From a virus, in IMG/VR virus record IMGVR_UViG_3300032753_002656, positions 1-61,171 of that record: a stretch of DNA of 61,171 bases, one strand, 5' to 3'. The notes below the pieces were generated by a model. That model was not told the DNA's origin. It saw nothing but the letters and a program-made list of their open reading frames with translations, and searched no databases. How positions within the stretch are numbered: the stretch's first letter is position 1; the number at the start of each line of letters is the position of its first letter. This document shows, in pieces, positions 23,492-32,729 of this stretch. The position numbers and the translations under genes are program-made.

Positions 23492-24667
23492 TTAAACTTT
23501 TTCTATCTCATACATTCCCAATAACTTCATTCCATGTATTAGATCATCTAATAAAGGCTGGAATAATATTTGATTTTCTGGATTATCCTTAATATGATTA
23601 GTAATATATAATTGATTAATTAGTTTTGCATGCTCGACTAACTCATCAAATAACAAATTTGGAGCTATTAATGTTCTAGCCTTTAATAGCTTAAACTCTA
23701 AAACATTACTATTGAATTCTTCAATCCTCTGAGGTTTAAGTCCTGCAGATTTGATCCTTGCGAGAGTATAGCTAAGATACAAGCCAAAAGAAGTTTTGAC
23801 GTTATCAATTTGATTCATTTTAATATCCTTCATGGAAGATAGATCATATTTGAGTATATGACCACATAAAACATTCCATGTTAGATCAAAATCATTATTA
23901 AACTTCTCTTGTACTTGTTTTAGAATCTCTGCCATTAGAATAACATTTCCCTCTGACGATGACATTTTCTTCCCATCAACTGTTACCAAACCAAGCCCAA
24001 TATGTTTAATATCAGGAAACATATCCTTTAATAAAGAAAAATGCCCATTTTGCTCTAATCCCGTAACGTATAAGGTTGGAGAATTTAATTTAGTTGCTAA
24101 AGCTACATCCTGGTAAAAATATGTACTAACACCTGTTGATTTTAAACCTACTATTTTTTGATCCCCAATCTCAAATATTTTTGTCCCTTCATAGTCTCCT
24201 GTACCCTCTTTGAGAGAAGAAGAATCTAATGTTTGGGCAGAGGCGAAATAAATGTCGTCTATATAATAGTCATACTGCATACAATAATATTTATATGCCT
24301 TAAGAGCTTCATCCTTAGTAACAGAACCCTCCAAAGTGTCCCCTAAGATAGCAATAGTTTTTTCTGTAATTCCTAAACATTGTAATGTTTTGGCAATGAT
24401 CAAATTAGATAGATGCCCTAAATGGAGTTCCTTATTTAGGTTAGGACTAAAAAAATCTCCATATTTATAAATTTTAGGTTCCTCAAAAAGATCTTTAATA
24501 TTAACACCTAATGGTAGTGTGATATTATTGTACGGACCAGTAGATTGAATTTTTAAGCCCCAATATTTTATCCATTCTAGAATTTCTTCTGTTGGATCTC
24601 CATAAACAGAAAAACCAAAAGTTAAATTTTTTGGAACAAGCTTTATTTTATTTATGTTGAGCCTCAT
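23492..24667 (-). CDS. Arginyl-tRNA synthetase-like protein, short form
   Basis: 391 residues from the ATG at 24667. A TTG 24 nt upstream also opens the frame but lies inside the promoter. Class I core: FFSPNLNKELHLGHLSNLII (residues 72-91, HIGH motif as HLGH 82-85 in the ArgRS-type S-P-N-x-N-K-x-L-H-L-G-H context), TYFYQDVALATKL (182-194), and KKMSSSEGNVI (233-243) as KMSKS. SYTLARIKSAG (C-terminal part) matches the ArgRS anticodon-binding region. Typical ArgRS has about 550-580 residues, so the N-terminal additional domain and part of the C-terminus are missing or strongly reduced. May charge tRNA-Arg or a phage tRNA. Confidence 0.75.
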   Translation of the reverse strand: MRLNINKIKLVPKNLTFGFSVYGDPTEEILEWIKYWGLKIQSTGPYNNITLPLGVNIKDLFEEPKIYKYGDFFSPNLNKELHLGHLSNLIIAKTLQCLGITEKTIAILGDTLEGSVTKDEALKAYKYYCMQYDYYIDDIYFASAQTLDSSSLKEGTGDYEGTKIFEIGDQKIVGLKSTGVSTYFYQDVALATKLNSPTLYVTGLEQNGHFSLLKDMFPDIKHIGLGLVTVDGKKMSSSEGNVILMAEILKQVQEKFNNDFDLTWNVLCGHILKYDLSSMKDIKMNQIDNVKTSFGLYLSYTLARIKSAGLKPQRIEEFNSNVLEFKLLKARTLIAPNLLFDELVEHAKLINQLYITNHIKDNPENQILFQPLLDDLIHGMKLLGMYEIEKV

Positions 24668-24687
24668 TATTATAACTTTATTACATA

Positions 24688-24710
24688 GCAAATATAATAA
24701 AAAGTTTCTG
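24688..24710 (-). promoter_or_regulatory. Putative promoter (GAAAC-N7-TATATTTG)
   Basis: Minus-strand GAAAC, 7 nt, TATATTTGC: near-perfect form of the shared promoter. A TTTAAC-like site is farther upstream than in the 20-nt group. It would drive 24667 down to 19767. Confidence 0.65.
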
Positions 24711-24819
24711 AATAGAAAAATCTATTCAGACGAATTATAATGAAATAGTGTTAAAATTATGTTAAGGAAGGATTTCCCAAAAAATCTAGTAGAAAAATAT
24801 TCCATCTTAGTTATAGATA

Positions 24820-25047
24820 TTAATTTCTGCCGGATTTTTTTATTATATTGAAAACAAAAATAGGCCATAAAAAAATGAATAGAAAAAGTATGAATTTTCT
24901 CCATCCCGTTTCTGATAATTGTTTTTTATCATCGTTTTGATATTTCATTCTTAGTGCCGCAATGATAAGATCTAATTTATCCATCATCAGGAAGGAGAAA
25001 AGTATACCAAGAACTAAGTACCAAGAAAATATTTTTATTTCCAACAT
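24820..25047 (-). CDS. Small inner-membrane protein, two TM segments
   Basis: 75 residues. TM1 about residues 8-21 (SWYLVLGILFSFLMM) and TM2 about 51-66 (KFILFLFIFLWPIFVF), with a charged loop between (KYQNDDKKQLSETGWRK). No lipobox. Could be a holin-like or membrane-remodelling protein; the sequence alone does not show it. Confidence 0.55.
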   Translation of the reverse strand: MLEIKIFSWYLVLGILFSFLMMDKLDLIIAALRMKYQNDDKKQLSETGWRKFILFLFIFLWPIFVFNIIKKSGRN

Positions 25048-25048
25048 A

Positions 25049-25639
25049 TTATCTTATTGATTTGATTATTATTTTTCCATCTACTGGACGAGGTATCCAT
25101 GTTGTGTGATGTATAAGACCAGGACCTCCTATTTCCCCTACTGATCTTAATCCTCCACTGATAACTGTTCCAGCTTCTTTCATCTGGATAGAAGCTATCC
25201 ACTCAGACTGAATGGCTTGTGAATATAGATCGATTGATTCGAGTAATGTACCAACTAATCCTTTTTCTATAAACCGAAGTGTTTTAGCCATAAATAACAT
25301 GGATGCCCTAACATCTTCGTTTGTATAGGTCTTTCTTGATGGAATCATTGCTTCTATTGAAGCTTTGTCCAATTTCCACATATTTGTTAATTCCCCCGTG
25401 GATGCGATTATCTTATATCCATCATGAATTGTATCATTTGCCGAATCAACCCGAAAAATATCCATTGAACCAGTAGTTAGACGCTCCATGAAATATTCTC
25501 CATTATTATAGGCCATATGATTGTCTAATAAATAGTAATCATTTCCAAACTTAACTAATTTGTGGTCCATGTCCATAAGTGAACTTGAAAGATAGAGATA
25601 ATCCTCATCAGTGAGTGTTTTTGTAATTTTATTGTTCAT
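25049..25639 (-). CDS. Hypothetical protein
   Basis: 196 residues. Starts with charged TLTDEDYLYLSSSLMDMDHK, has a beta core (FGNDYYLLDNHMAY) and a C-terminal GGLRSVGEIGGPGLIHHTTW. No known domain. Lies 3 nt before the M23 peptidase gene. Confidence 0.55.
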   Translation of the reverse strand: MNNKITKTLTDEDYLYLSSSLMDMDHKLVKFGNDYYLLDNHMAYNNGEYFMERLTTGSMDIFRVDSANDTIHDGYKIIASTGELTNMWKLDKASIEAMIPSRKTYTNEDVRASMLFMAKTLRFIEKGLVGTLLESIDLYSQAIQSEWIASIQMKEAGTVISGGLRSVGEIGGPGLIHHTTWIPRPVDGKIIIKSIR

Positions 25640-25642
25640 ATT

Positions 25643-26566
25643 CTATTTTTTAATAGTCCTTAATGCTGTTAGTAATCCTGCAACTAATGCAGAGTATTCA
25701 GTTTTAAACTTATCAAGACATAATCCCAGATTGTCCCTTTTATATTTTCCAATCCAATCGAGTGAAAAAATCCATCCCCCCGTAAACTTTGGAGATTCAT
25801 CAGGCATACCAAAATCTATATCTTGACTTGTTGTTAGTAATAATCGATGTTCCATCTTTAACCAGCGACTAACCTGCGACCATAAAGGAGCTTGTGTTAT
25901 TTCTGGAGTAAAGAATGTTGTGTGGATATATTCTGGATGGTTCTCTATAGATTCTTGTCCCAGCATATTGAATTGGCCTGTACTATTATCATACCAAGCT
26001 AAACATGGTAAATCAAATCTGGCATCCTTTAATAATTTAGACAATTCAAAAGGAACAAATTCTTCGTGAATGTCATAAAAGTCAGAGGGCTTATGATTTT
26101 TGAAAATTAGTTCTTCTATGTTCTTTAGGTCTTTTGGCTTGTCCTTATCTAGCCACCAACCATCCCAATTACCGCGATAGCCCTTTTCATACCACTCTAT
26201 ATGTAGCATTGACATTGGTTTTCCTTTGTCCTTTAATAGAATAGTAAGGATATTACCAATTAAACTTCCTTCTTCTATAGAATCTCCAATTTTTAATGCT
26301 ATATTTGGCTCTAATTCTCCATAAAGGATAACACCAGATTCCCCTTCGACCGCTACACATTTTGTTTCTGCCCACCAAGGCATTCCAATAGATGCACCTG
26401 TAAATGGTGCGATGTCTGTAACAATTCCATCTTCAAAAGCGTACACAGGAGTTCCAGGATCACAAAATAAATCAACCCCAGTATGGTAATCATGTTTTCT
26501 TTTAGCTCCCCATCTGTTTGCTGTGGGGACGTCTTCTAAATGATAATATTTTTTAATTGGAAACAT
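25643..26566 (-). CDS. M23-family (LytM-type) peptidase with C-terminal phage domain
   Basis: 307 residues. The peptidase core has HDYHTGVDLFCDPGTPVYA (H28, D32 as the first zinc ligands), GDSIEEGSLIGNI, and LHIEWYEKG (121-129), where the canonical H-x-H is H122-I-E124. The changed second His is unusual and could alter activity. The last 130 residues (LPCLAWYDNSTG, APLWSQVSRWLK, FSLDWIGKYKRD) form a separate domain I do not recognise. No signal peptide. Likely degrades host peptidoglycan at entry or lysis; inactive forms also exist as structural proteins. Confidence 0.75.
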   Translation of the reverse strand: MFPIKKYYHLEDVPTANRWGAKRKHDYHTGVDLFCDPGTPVYAFEDGIVTDIAPFTGASIGMPWWAETKCVAVEGESGVILYGELEPNIALKIGDSIEEGSLIGNILTILLKDKGKPMSMLHIEWYEKGYRGNWDGWWLDKDKPKDLKNIEELIFKNHKPSDFYDIHEEFVPFELSKLLKDARFDLPCLAWYDNSTGQFNMLGQESIENHPEYIHTTFFTPEITQAPLWSQVSRWLKMEHRLLLTTSQDIDFGMPDESPKFTGGWIFSLDWIGKYKRDNLGLCLDKFKTEYSALVAGLLTALRTIKK

Positions 26567-26567
26567 A

Positions 26568-27044
26568 CTATAAATTTTTATTAAACAAATTATTTATGGT
26601 TTCCCATTTTGAATATGTTGTATCAGTCTCACCCTCATATCGATTATATAGGGTCTGGAAATCCTTTGACATGTCCTCTATCCAATCCCATTCTCCTTTA
26701 TCCACTAAATCAAGAAAATAATTTAGTTGTTCGTGAGTTCCATATAAATGGTAAATTCTTGATAAATCTTCGTGGCTATATCTAAATCCATCAATTTTAA
26801 ATATGCCAAACTGACAATTTTCTTGATCCTCTGGCCAAATTGCATAGGTAAAATTACCTTTCCTAAACCAGATCATACCAAAGCCATGATTTCCAATTCC
26901 CTGATATCCACGTTTTATTAACTTATTTTTGATAATTTCTACTTCCTTCTTTAACCAATCAATTAACATTTCCTCGTGTATTTCATCGGGAACGCTAAAC
27001 ATATCACGAGTAAAGTCAGAAAAAACTATTTCATTATTTTCCAT
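26568..27044 (-). CDS. Hypothetical protein
   Basis: 158 residues, rich in Trp/Tyr/Asp. RGYQGIGNHGFGMIWFRKGNFTYAIWP and DKGEWDWIEDMSKDFQ are the most distinctive parts. No motif or membrane helix. Overlaps the start of the next gene downstream of 29826 by 11 nt. Confidence 0.55.
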   Translation of the reverse strand: MENNEIVFSDFTRDMFSVPDEIHEEMLIDWLKKEVEIIKNKLIKRGYQGIGNHGFGMIWFRKGNFTYAIWPEDQENCQFGIFKIDGFRYSHEDLSRIYHLYGTHEQLNYFLDLVDKGEWDWIEDMSKDFQTLYNRYEGETDTTYSKWETINNLFNKNL

Positions 27045-29826
27045 CTTTAGTTGTATTAAATAATCTAACAGGAGATTGAGGTTCCTTTAGAATATCACGA
27101 GCTCTCCTAAACGTTAAGGTTATACGATAATTAATCAAAGTTGTTTCTCCTACTTTATTACCACCTTCATCCCAAACAGGAACAATAATTGATTTAGTCT
27201 TAGTGTTTTGTGTATTTTCCGATACTCGATGGTTAAAAGTAAATCTGTTTACACCATTGATACCAAATGCGTATATTCCGCCATTTTTAATTACTAAGCT
27301 ATTAATCTTTTCTGGATTTTTTTCAAAAACAGAATAAGTATTTTCATTTAAATCATATTTAGTTTCATCTGAAAAATCTGTATGGTACATTAAACTTCCT
27401 TCGGCACCTAAATTTATAACAACAACCGGATAATTTTTTGCGGTAATACTTTCTGTTATATCTCTATGCTGGTGTATAAAAGATCCAGGTTCGTAAATAT
27501 TAGCAAGAACCGAATCATAATCTTTCAAATCAATTCCTAATTTTTCTTGTATGAAATTCATGATTGGTTGAAGCTTCTTTATACTCGGTAAAGGCTTGTT
27601 ATTTTGGTCCGTTACATAATATCCATACCCATCATATTTGGCCGGTGCCTTTATAACAACTCTTCCTGGCCTTTGTTGTAATCCTAATTTTCTCTGATAA
27701 CTTTTTTCTGACTCATTTGGAATATTCTTAGCCCATCTTAGGCCGAAGGAAAACATTCTATTAGCAGTATAAGCTCGGTTCTCAACATATGCTTGATTAA
27801 GTATTTGTGGCTGTAAGAGGTCTATAAAATTATTAGCTTCCTCTAAAGAGAGACCAGTATCTGCTATATTTTCAACACCAGGATAAGGTGAATAAATTTT
27901 ATCAGAACCTTTGGGCTCTTCTTGTTTTGTTGATTGGGATAAAGCATATGTACACTTAGAAGACCTAGACATAGCTACATACATCTCCGAATTTAGGTTT
28001 TCTATTTTATCGGGGCTTTCCTTTAAACGATTTCTCCAATAATGATTTCTCCCTTCGATATTATCCAGATCAACAATAGTATTTTCATAAGTAGCTCCTT
28101 GGGATTTATAAGCAGTTATAGCATAACCATAATCTATGGATTTTTCTTTAAACAAAGATGCTTTCCTTTTTGTTATTTCAACAAATTCTAAAATTTGTTC
28201 GTAAGTTAGCCTCTTATCTGCTAATCTCATCTTAACATTTCTTTCAATCTCGCTTTCACTAATTAGTTTATTATTATAACGATAAATGTTTTCATTTGTT
28301 TGTAAAGTAGCACTAAGTAATTTCAATGCGCTTTCTATTGGAAGTATTTTTTCTCGCCAAAATTCTTTTCTTTTCTTATACTCTAGCTTCTTTTGTTCTT
28401 TTTTAAGAGCCTCTACTCTATCATAGAGGAGATTGAATAATTCACCAGTCCTATCAAATTCTTTGACGTGATCCGGATCCTTCATATCAAAGATAAACAT
28501 TATCATCTTTACTGGATCAAATATACTATCACTCTCTGTAATTTCTAAGGTATAGGGAATAAGTGATAAGTCCTTCTTCCCCAATTCAGATAGCATACGA
28601 GCAATTTGCTGTTTACCACTATTAAGTGTACCTAAAGTAAAATCATCCAAGCCAACCTTTTGTCCATTTTTAAGGGTAGTATTAACCATTTCTAATAATC
28701 CAATAGGTTCTGTCTTAATAGAATTTACAATATACTCCTGGGAATTATAAAATATTTCTACACTTTGGGAATAACCCATAAGTGTATCTCCGACGCTATA
28801 TGAATATTCACCAACATCAAGACCAAGAAGGCCTCTTACCATTTTGTTGTATTGGGAAACCTTTTCATTAGACTTTGCCACTATTTTAACAAATGCCCTA
28901 TTTTCTTGGTATTTTGGATCTGTATACAATTTAGTAATTATATCACCGATTGTATTTGAGTAAATGATCCCCTCCCCATCGGGACCTACTCTAGTTAGAT
29001 ATGACAGGGGTGAGTGTACACTGCGTATATTGTTGCGTAGCTCTGTTAATTCCTCTATTAAAGGATTATCTTTGCCCGTGCGCATTACCTCCCTTAAACC
29101 GACAGAATGCGTTACATTATGTGAACTAAAAAGGGGAGATAATTTTTGGGTTCCTGGATTTCTTAATTGTGCTGGATCCCCCATAACAATAACAGGGATC
29201 ATACGGGAGTAGTATTTTACTTTCTCTATTTCTCCTGGATCCGATATCATCGATACTTCATCAATTACCCAAAGGGAAACAACAGGAACCCCGCTTTTAA
29301 CTAATTTACTATACCCAGCAGTAGCTTCTATATCTTTAGTATATTCCATACCACCATGAGTATTAAGAACTAATTGTGTTTGGAAAGCTGCTTGTGTAGT
29401 AAATGTTCTAGCTTTGAAAAATTCTCTGGCATTAGGACCAGAGATATAGTCTACTAGTTTTTGATTAAATTTATTCCGAACCTGCATAGTTCGGATTGAT
29501 TTAAATAGTTGCTTTCTTGCTTGGTGTGAGGGGGCAGAAATGGCAAATCCCTTACCTATTTTCTTACTATCTACTAGATATTGTAGAAAAAATTTAATAA
29601 CAGAGGTTTTTCCAACTCCAGCAAATCCCTTGACAAGAAATATGTTATCCTCTCCAGTTCTATTTTTTCTGGTATCCCACCAATGATATAACTCTTCCAA
29701 TAACTTTTCCTGCTGAGAAGAAAGACCTTTTGGAAATGGTATATCAATAATACATCCATCTGGAAATTTATATTGATGTTTTTCCCGAATTATTTCTACT
29801 ATTTTATCTTTTGATGGCTCTACCAT
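27034..29826 (-). CDS. Dda-type helicase fused to an AlkB-like 2-oxoglutarate/Fe(II) dioxygenase
   Basis: 930 residues with two enzyme modules. Residues about 35-640 are an SF1B (RecD/Dda) helicase: Walker A GFAGVGKTS (67-75), DEVSM (189-193), GDPAQLRNPG (216-225), and the C-terminal motif YAITAYKSQGATYENTIVD (568-586) with VAMSRS (617-622). Residues about 720-910 look like an AlkB-family dioxygenase: NIYEPGSFIHQHRD with Fe ligands H787-x-D789, distal H866 in FTFNHRV, and 2-oxoglutarate-binding R in NYRITLTFRR (R901/R907). No other residue is obviously missing. T4 Dda opens duplex DNA at forks; AlkB removes alkyl groups from bases. The fusion suggests repair or base modification tied to unwinding. 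It overlaps its neighbours by 7 and 11 nt. Confidence 0.9.
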   Translation of the reverse strand: MVEPSKDKIVEIIREKHQYKFPDGCIIDIPFPKGLSSQQEKLLEELYHWWDTRKNRTGEDNIFLVKGFAGVGKTSVIKFFLQYLVDSKKIGKGFAISAPSHQARKQLFKSIRTMQVRNKFNQKLVDYISGPNAREFFKARTFTTQAAFQTQLVLNTHGGMEYTKDIEATAGYSKLVKSGVPVVSLWVIDEVSMISDPGEIEKVKYYSRMIPVIVMGDPAQLRNPGTQKLSPLFSSHNVTHSVGLREVMRTGKDNPLIEELTELRNNIRSVHSPLSYLTRVGPDGEGIIYSNTIGDIITKLYTDPKYQENRAFVKIVAKSNEKVSQYNKMVRGLLGLDVGEYSYSVGDTLMGYSQSVEIFYNSQEYIVNSIKTEPIGLLEMVNTTLKNGQKVGLDDFTLGTLNSGKQQIARMLSELGKKDLSLIPYTLEITESDSIFDPVKMIMFIFDMKDPDHVKEFDRTGELFNLLYDRVEALKKEQKKLEYKKRKEFWREKILPIESALKLLSATLQTNENIYRYNNKLISESEIERNVKMRLADKRLTYEQILEFVEITKRKASLFKEKSIDYGYAITAYKSQGATYENTIVDLDNIEGRNHYWRNRLKESPDKIENLNSEMYVAMSRSSKCTYALSQSTKQEEPKGSDKIYSPYPGVENIADTGLSLEEANNFIDLLQPQILNQAYVENRAYTANRMFSFGLRWAKNIPNESEKSYQRKLGLQQRPGRVVIKAPAKYDGYGYYVTDQNNKPLPSIKKLQPIMNFIQEKLGIDLKDYDSVLANIYEPGSFIHQHRDITESITAKNYPVVVINLGAEGSLMYHTDFSDETKYDLNENTYSVFEKNPEKINSLVIKNGGIYAFGINGVNRFTFNHRVSENTQNTKTKSIIVPVWDEGGNKVGETTLINYRITLTFRRARDILKEPQSPVRLFNTTKDGK

Positions 29827-30446
29827 AAATTTAATTGATCCTCTTTAGGTGGAACTAATAATTCACCAAGTCCATACATTAATTGGCTTGTTTCGTCGCC
29901 CTGAAAAGTAAAAGGGTTTTTATCTCCATCACAGAGTTTTTCTGTCCTCTTGATTAGAAATTCTCGGAGGAGAAGATTTTCCAAAAAATTAGTATAAACC
30001 TTATGAAGGCCTAATCCAGAATAAATGAGATCTAATTCAATGTTACCTTTACCATTAGTTCTAATTAATGGTGTTCCTATTATGCCAGGAGTTAAAATCC
30101 TTCTAACGTTATACTCATAATAATAACCAACATTGTATTCTATTAGGTATGAGATTTTTTTATTAAGTATTGGTGTTACTCCGATGAAAAGATCGCTAGT
30201 TTCTTTAATACCCGGATATGAAACCACAATTTTAGAGGTAATATTTTTCATACGAGAACCACTATAAACAAAATCCTCCATAACAAATGTAGGTATTGGT
30301 ACTTGGAATAAATCCATCGTTAAAATATCTAATCCACCATGTGTTTCTTTCAAAACATCATTGGTGTGTAGAAGTATAATCCTTGTTGCTATTTCTGGTT
30401 TCATTCGGTCCAGATCATTCATTTTAAATCTGGCCATAGTTATCAT
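29820..30446 (-). CDS. Hypothetical protein
   Basis: 208 residues, mostly beta (KIVVSYPGIKETSDLFIG, YLIEYNVGYYYEYNVRRILTP) with a C-terminal helix. No cysteines or catalytic motif recognised. Lies between the helicase fusion and MetRS with 4-7-nt overlaps. Confidence 0.55.
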   Translation of the reverse strand: MITMARFKMNDLDRMKPEIATRIILLHTNDVLKETHGGLDILTMDLFQVPIPTFVMEDFVYSGSRMKNITSKIVVSYPGIKETSDLFIGVTPILNKKISYLIEYNVGYYYEYNVRRILTPGIIGTPLIRTNGKGNIELDLIYSGLGLHKVYTNFLENLLLREFLIKRTEKLCDGDKNPFTFQGDETSQLMYGLGELLVPPKEDQLNLW

Positions 30447-31864
30447 GGTATCTTTTCAAATAAGATTACTTTTTTCCTTTCTCTTAATGCTTTATCTATA
30501 ATCTCTGCTTTATTCGGGAACACTGGAACGTATAATCTTGAAACTGTCCAGATCAAATGATAGCAATCGCTTAATATTCTTTTTACTCTCTCCGGATCTG
30601 TTTCTGACCAAGGCTTATGATCGTTAATGTATTTATTTCCATAAGAAACTAATTCTGCTGTTCTTGCCAATGCTTCTTTTATTTGAAACTTATTCCAAAG
30701 ATCCGTTATATTTTTTTCCCCATCTACTAAAATTTTAAAAAAGTCTGGTGTTACAGAAGTAAAATATTCCCCTTCGCATTTTGTATCCATTAAATGTAAT
30801 ACCCTGGATATAAAATTACCCCATGAATTACAAATATCAGCATTAAATTTCAATCTTAGATCTTCCTCATTCCAGCTAGAGTCAGAGTAAGTGGATAATC
30901 CAGCCAAAGCGTAATATCTAACTGCATCCAGGCCAAATTTATTTAGTTGATCTATCGGGTCTATTACATTACCCTCTGTTTTGGACATTTTTTTACCATT
31001 ACTATCCACTATAGTTCCATGAACTAATAATTTATTTGTTTTCCTAAAATGTAATGCATCCAACATTCCCTGGAATATAATAGCCTGAAATCTGAGATTG
31101 TCTGGACCGCATATTTGGATGATATTAGTATCTTCGTGATTCCACAATTCGTTTGCTGCAATAACATAATTAAGTAATGCATCAAACCAAACGTATATGA
31201 CATGTTCAGGATCATCAGGTACTTCAACACCCCATGGGCATTTTGCTTTTAGTCGGGATATTGAAATATCTCCGGTCTCTTCGATCATATTGATCAATTC
31301 CCCCCTTTTATATTGAGGCTCTAGAAAAGATGGACTATTTTTAAGCCAAGTTAGAAGTTTTTCTTTGTGATCTCCAAGCCTAAAGAAATAATTTTCTTCT
31401 TCAACCTCATCTAAAGTAAGTGTATGATGATCCGGACATTTACCATCAACAAGTTCTTTATCCTGCTTAAATGATTCACACCCCACACAATATAGAGATT
31501 TGTAAGGCTTTTTATAAATTTCATTACGCCCCATAAAAACATGCCAAAATCCCTGGACAAATTCATGATGTTTTGGATCTGATGTTAAGTAGAAATTGTC
31601 ATACTTAATATCAAACTTACCACAAAAATCTTTCCATATAGGTTCTAGGGTCTTAATATACTCATGTGGTGTAATACCAAGCTCGTCTGCTTTTTGTTTT
31701 ATTTTTGTACCATGGCAATCTAATCCAGTATTAAAAAAAACTTCATTATTTTCCAGCCTAAAGTATCTGGTGATAGCGTCACCTAATACAAATTCGAACA
31801 TATGACCTATATGAGGTATAGAATTTGCATATGGTAAAGTAGTTGTTAAGAATATTTTTCCCAT
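30443..31864 (-). CDS. metG: Methionyl-tRNA synthetase
   Basis: 473 residues. HIGH motif TTLPYANSIPHIGHMFEFV (8-26), knuckle zinc site CVGC ... CPDH (126-129 and 143-146), KMSKTEGNVIDP (292-303), and a C-terminal helical anticodon-binding domain (YINDHKPW). It lacks the C-terminal dimerisation domain that many bacterial MetRS carry. Charges tRNA-Met, initiator included. Short overlap with the previous gene. Confidence 0.95.
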   Translation of the reverse strand: MGKIFLTTTLPYANSIPHIGHMFEFVLGDAITRYFRLENNEVFFNTGLDCHGTKIKQKADELGITPHEYIKTLEPIWKDFCGKFDIKYDNFYLTSDPKHHEFVQGFWHVFMGRNEIYKKPYKSLYCVGCESFKQDKELVDGKCPDHHTLTLDEVEEENYFFRLGDHKEKLLTWLKNSPSFLEPQYKRGELINMIEETGDISISRLKAKCPWGVEVPDDPEHVIYVWFDALLNYVIAANELWNHEDTNIIQICGPDNLRFQAIIFQGMLDALHFRKTNKLLVHGTIVDSNGKKMSKTEGNVIDPIDQLNKFGLDAVRYYALAGLSTYSDSSWNEEDLRLKFNADICNSWGNFISRVLHLMDTKCEGEYFTSVTPDFFKILVDGEKNITDLWNKFQIKEALARTAELVSYGNKYINDHKPWSETDPERVKRILSDCYHLIWTVSRLYVPVFPNKAEIIDKALRERKKVILFEKIP

Positions 31865-32131
31865 TTATATTTTATTAAGTATTTCGTTAAGTTTAATTTT
31901 TTCGGCAGGAGTAGGCTTTCTTATTGTCCAATCAATAAAAACAAGGTAAATCTCATTATCATTAGCAGTAAATATACCTTCCTCCATGCCATTTGCAATA
32001 CCTTTAATAGCCCGGATTTTTTTATAAGTTCCTTCTATTAATAATGTTTTTCCTTTTAGCCTATGATCATTAGATTCATATATAGCCAAACTTAAATTGT
32101 TATCCCCGTATGTAGATGCAATATGACTCAT
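31865..32131 (-). CDS. Hypothetical protein
   Basis: 88 residues, beta-rich (SLAIYESNDHRLKGKTLLIEGTYKKI, EIYLVFIDWTIRKP). Adjoins metG without a gap and overlaps the next upstream gene by 4 nt. Not recognised. Confidence 0.55.
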   Translation of the reverse strand: MSHIASTYGDNNLSLAIYESNDHRLKGKTLLIEGTYKKIRAIKGIANGMEEGIFTANDNEIYLVFIDWTIRKPTPAEKIKLNEILNKI

Positions 32132-32418
32132 GATCGAATAAATAGTTTATGTTCTTTTGATGAGATAACCTTATCTTCAATGAAATCTAAATCGTCATCT
32201 TCTCCAACTTGAATATTACATTCATACAATTCGGCTCTCCAAGTAACTAAGAATTGGTCAGATTGACCAATTCTTTTATAGTTAAAGCTATCAATACTGG
32301 ATCTTCTCCCGGTTTGGCTAAATCCATTATGATCTGTTATTCGGGTCTTACATAATAATCTTCCAACTGGAATCTCTCCTGAGATTATTTGTTTAAGCTT
32401 TACGTTCCTTGTTGGCAT
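32128..32418 (-). CDS. Hypothetical protein, paralogue of 32420-32728
   Basis: 96 residues from the ATG at 32418, placed 1 nt after the stop of its paralogue. An ATG at 32448 would overlap it. FNYKRIGQSDQFLVTWRAEL and DDDLDFIED align with FNWKKIDNTNKYLLTLRIGG and EEELDFIPQ of the neighbour, so the two arose by tandem duplication. Strand-rich small domain, function unknown. Confidence 0.6.
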   Translation of the reverse strand: MPTRNVKLKQIISGEIPVGRLLCKTRITDHNGFSQTGRRSSIDSFNYKRIGQSDQFLVTWRAELYECNIQVGEDDDLDFIEDKVISSKEHKLFIRS

Positions 32419-32419
32419 A

Positions 32420-32728
32420 TTAATGTCTATTATAATAAATTCTAACAATCTTATATTCTACATCAGGATTTCCAACTTGCGGTATAAAATCAAGTTCCTC
32501 CTCCAGTTCTACCTCCATCTTAGCAGTTAAATACCCACCTATTCGAAGAGTCAAAAGATACTTATTTGTATTGTCTATTTTTTTCCAATTGAATAAATCC
32601 GCGCTATCAAATTGCTCAGTTTTACTAGTACCATCATCAGGATTAGTGGTCCTAATTTTACCATATATCCCGCCTTTGTCAAAAGTAGGATTAATTATTT
32701 CTCTTAGAGTAAGTACTTCTATTGCCAT
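32420..32728 (-). CDS. Hypothetical protein, paralogue of 32128-32418
   Basis: 102 residues. Shares LREIIN..F.KG, FNWKKID..NKYLLTLR and ..LDFIP.V with its downstream neighbour. Beta-rich, no catalytic residues visible. Lies 2 nt after the methyltransferase-like gene. Confidence 0.6.
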   Translation of the reverse strand: MAIEVLTLREIINPTFDKGGIYGKIRTTNPDDGTSKTEQFDSADLFNWKKIDNTNKYLLTLRIGGYLTAKMEVELEEELDFIPQVGNPDVEYKIVRIYYNRH

Positions 32729-32729
32729 G

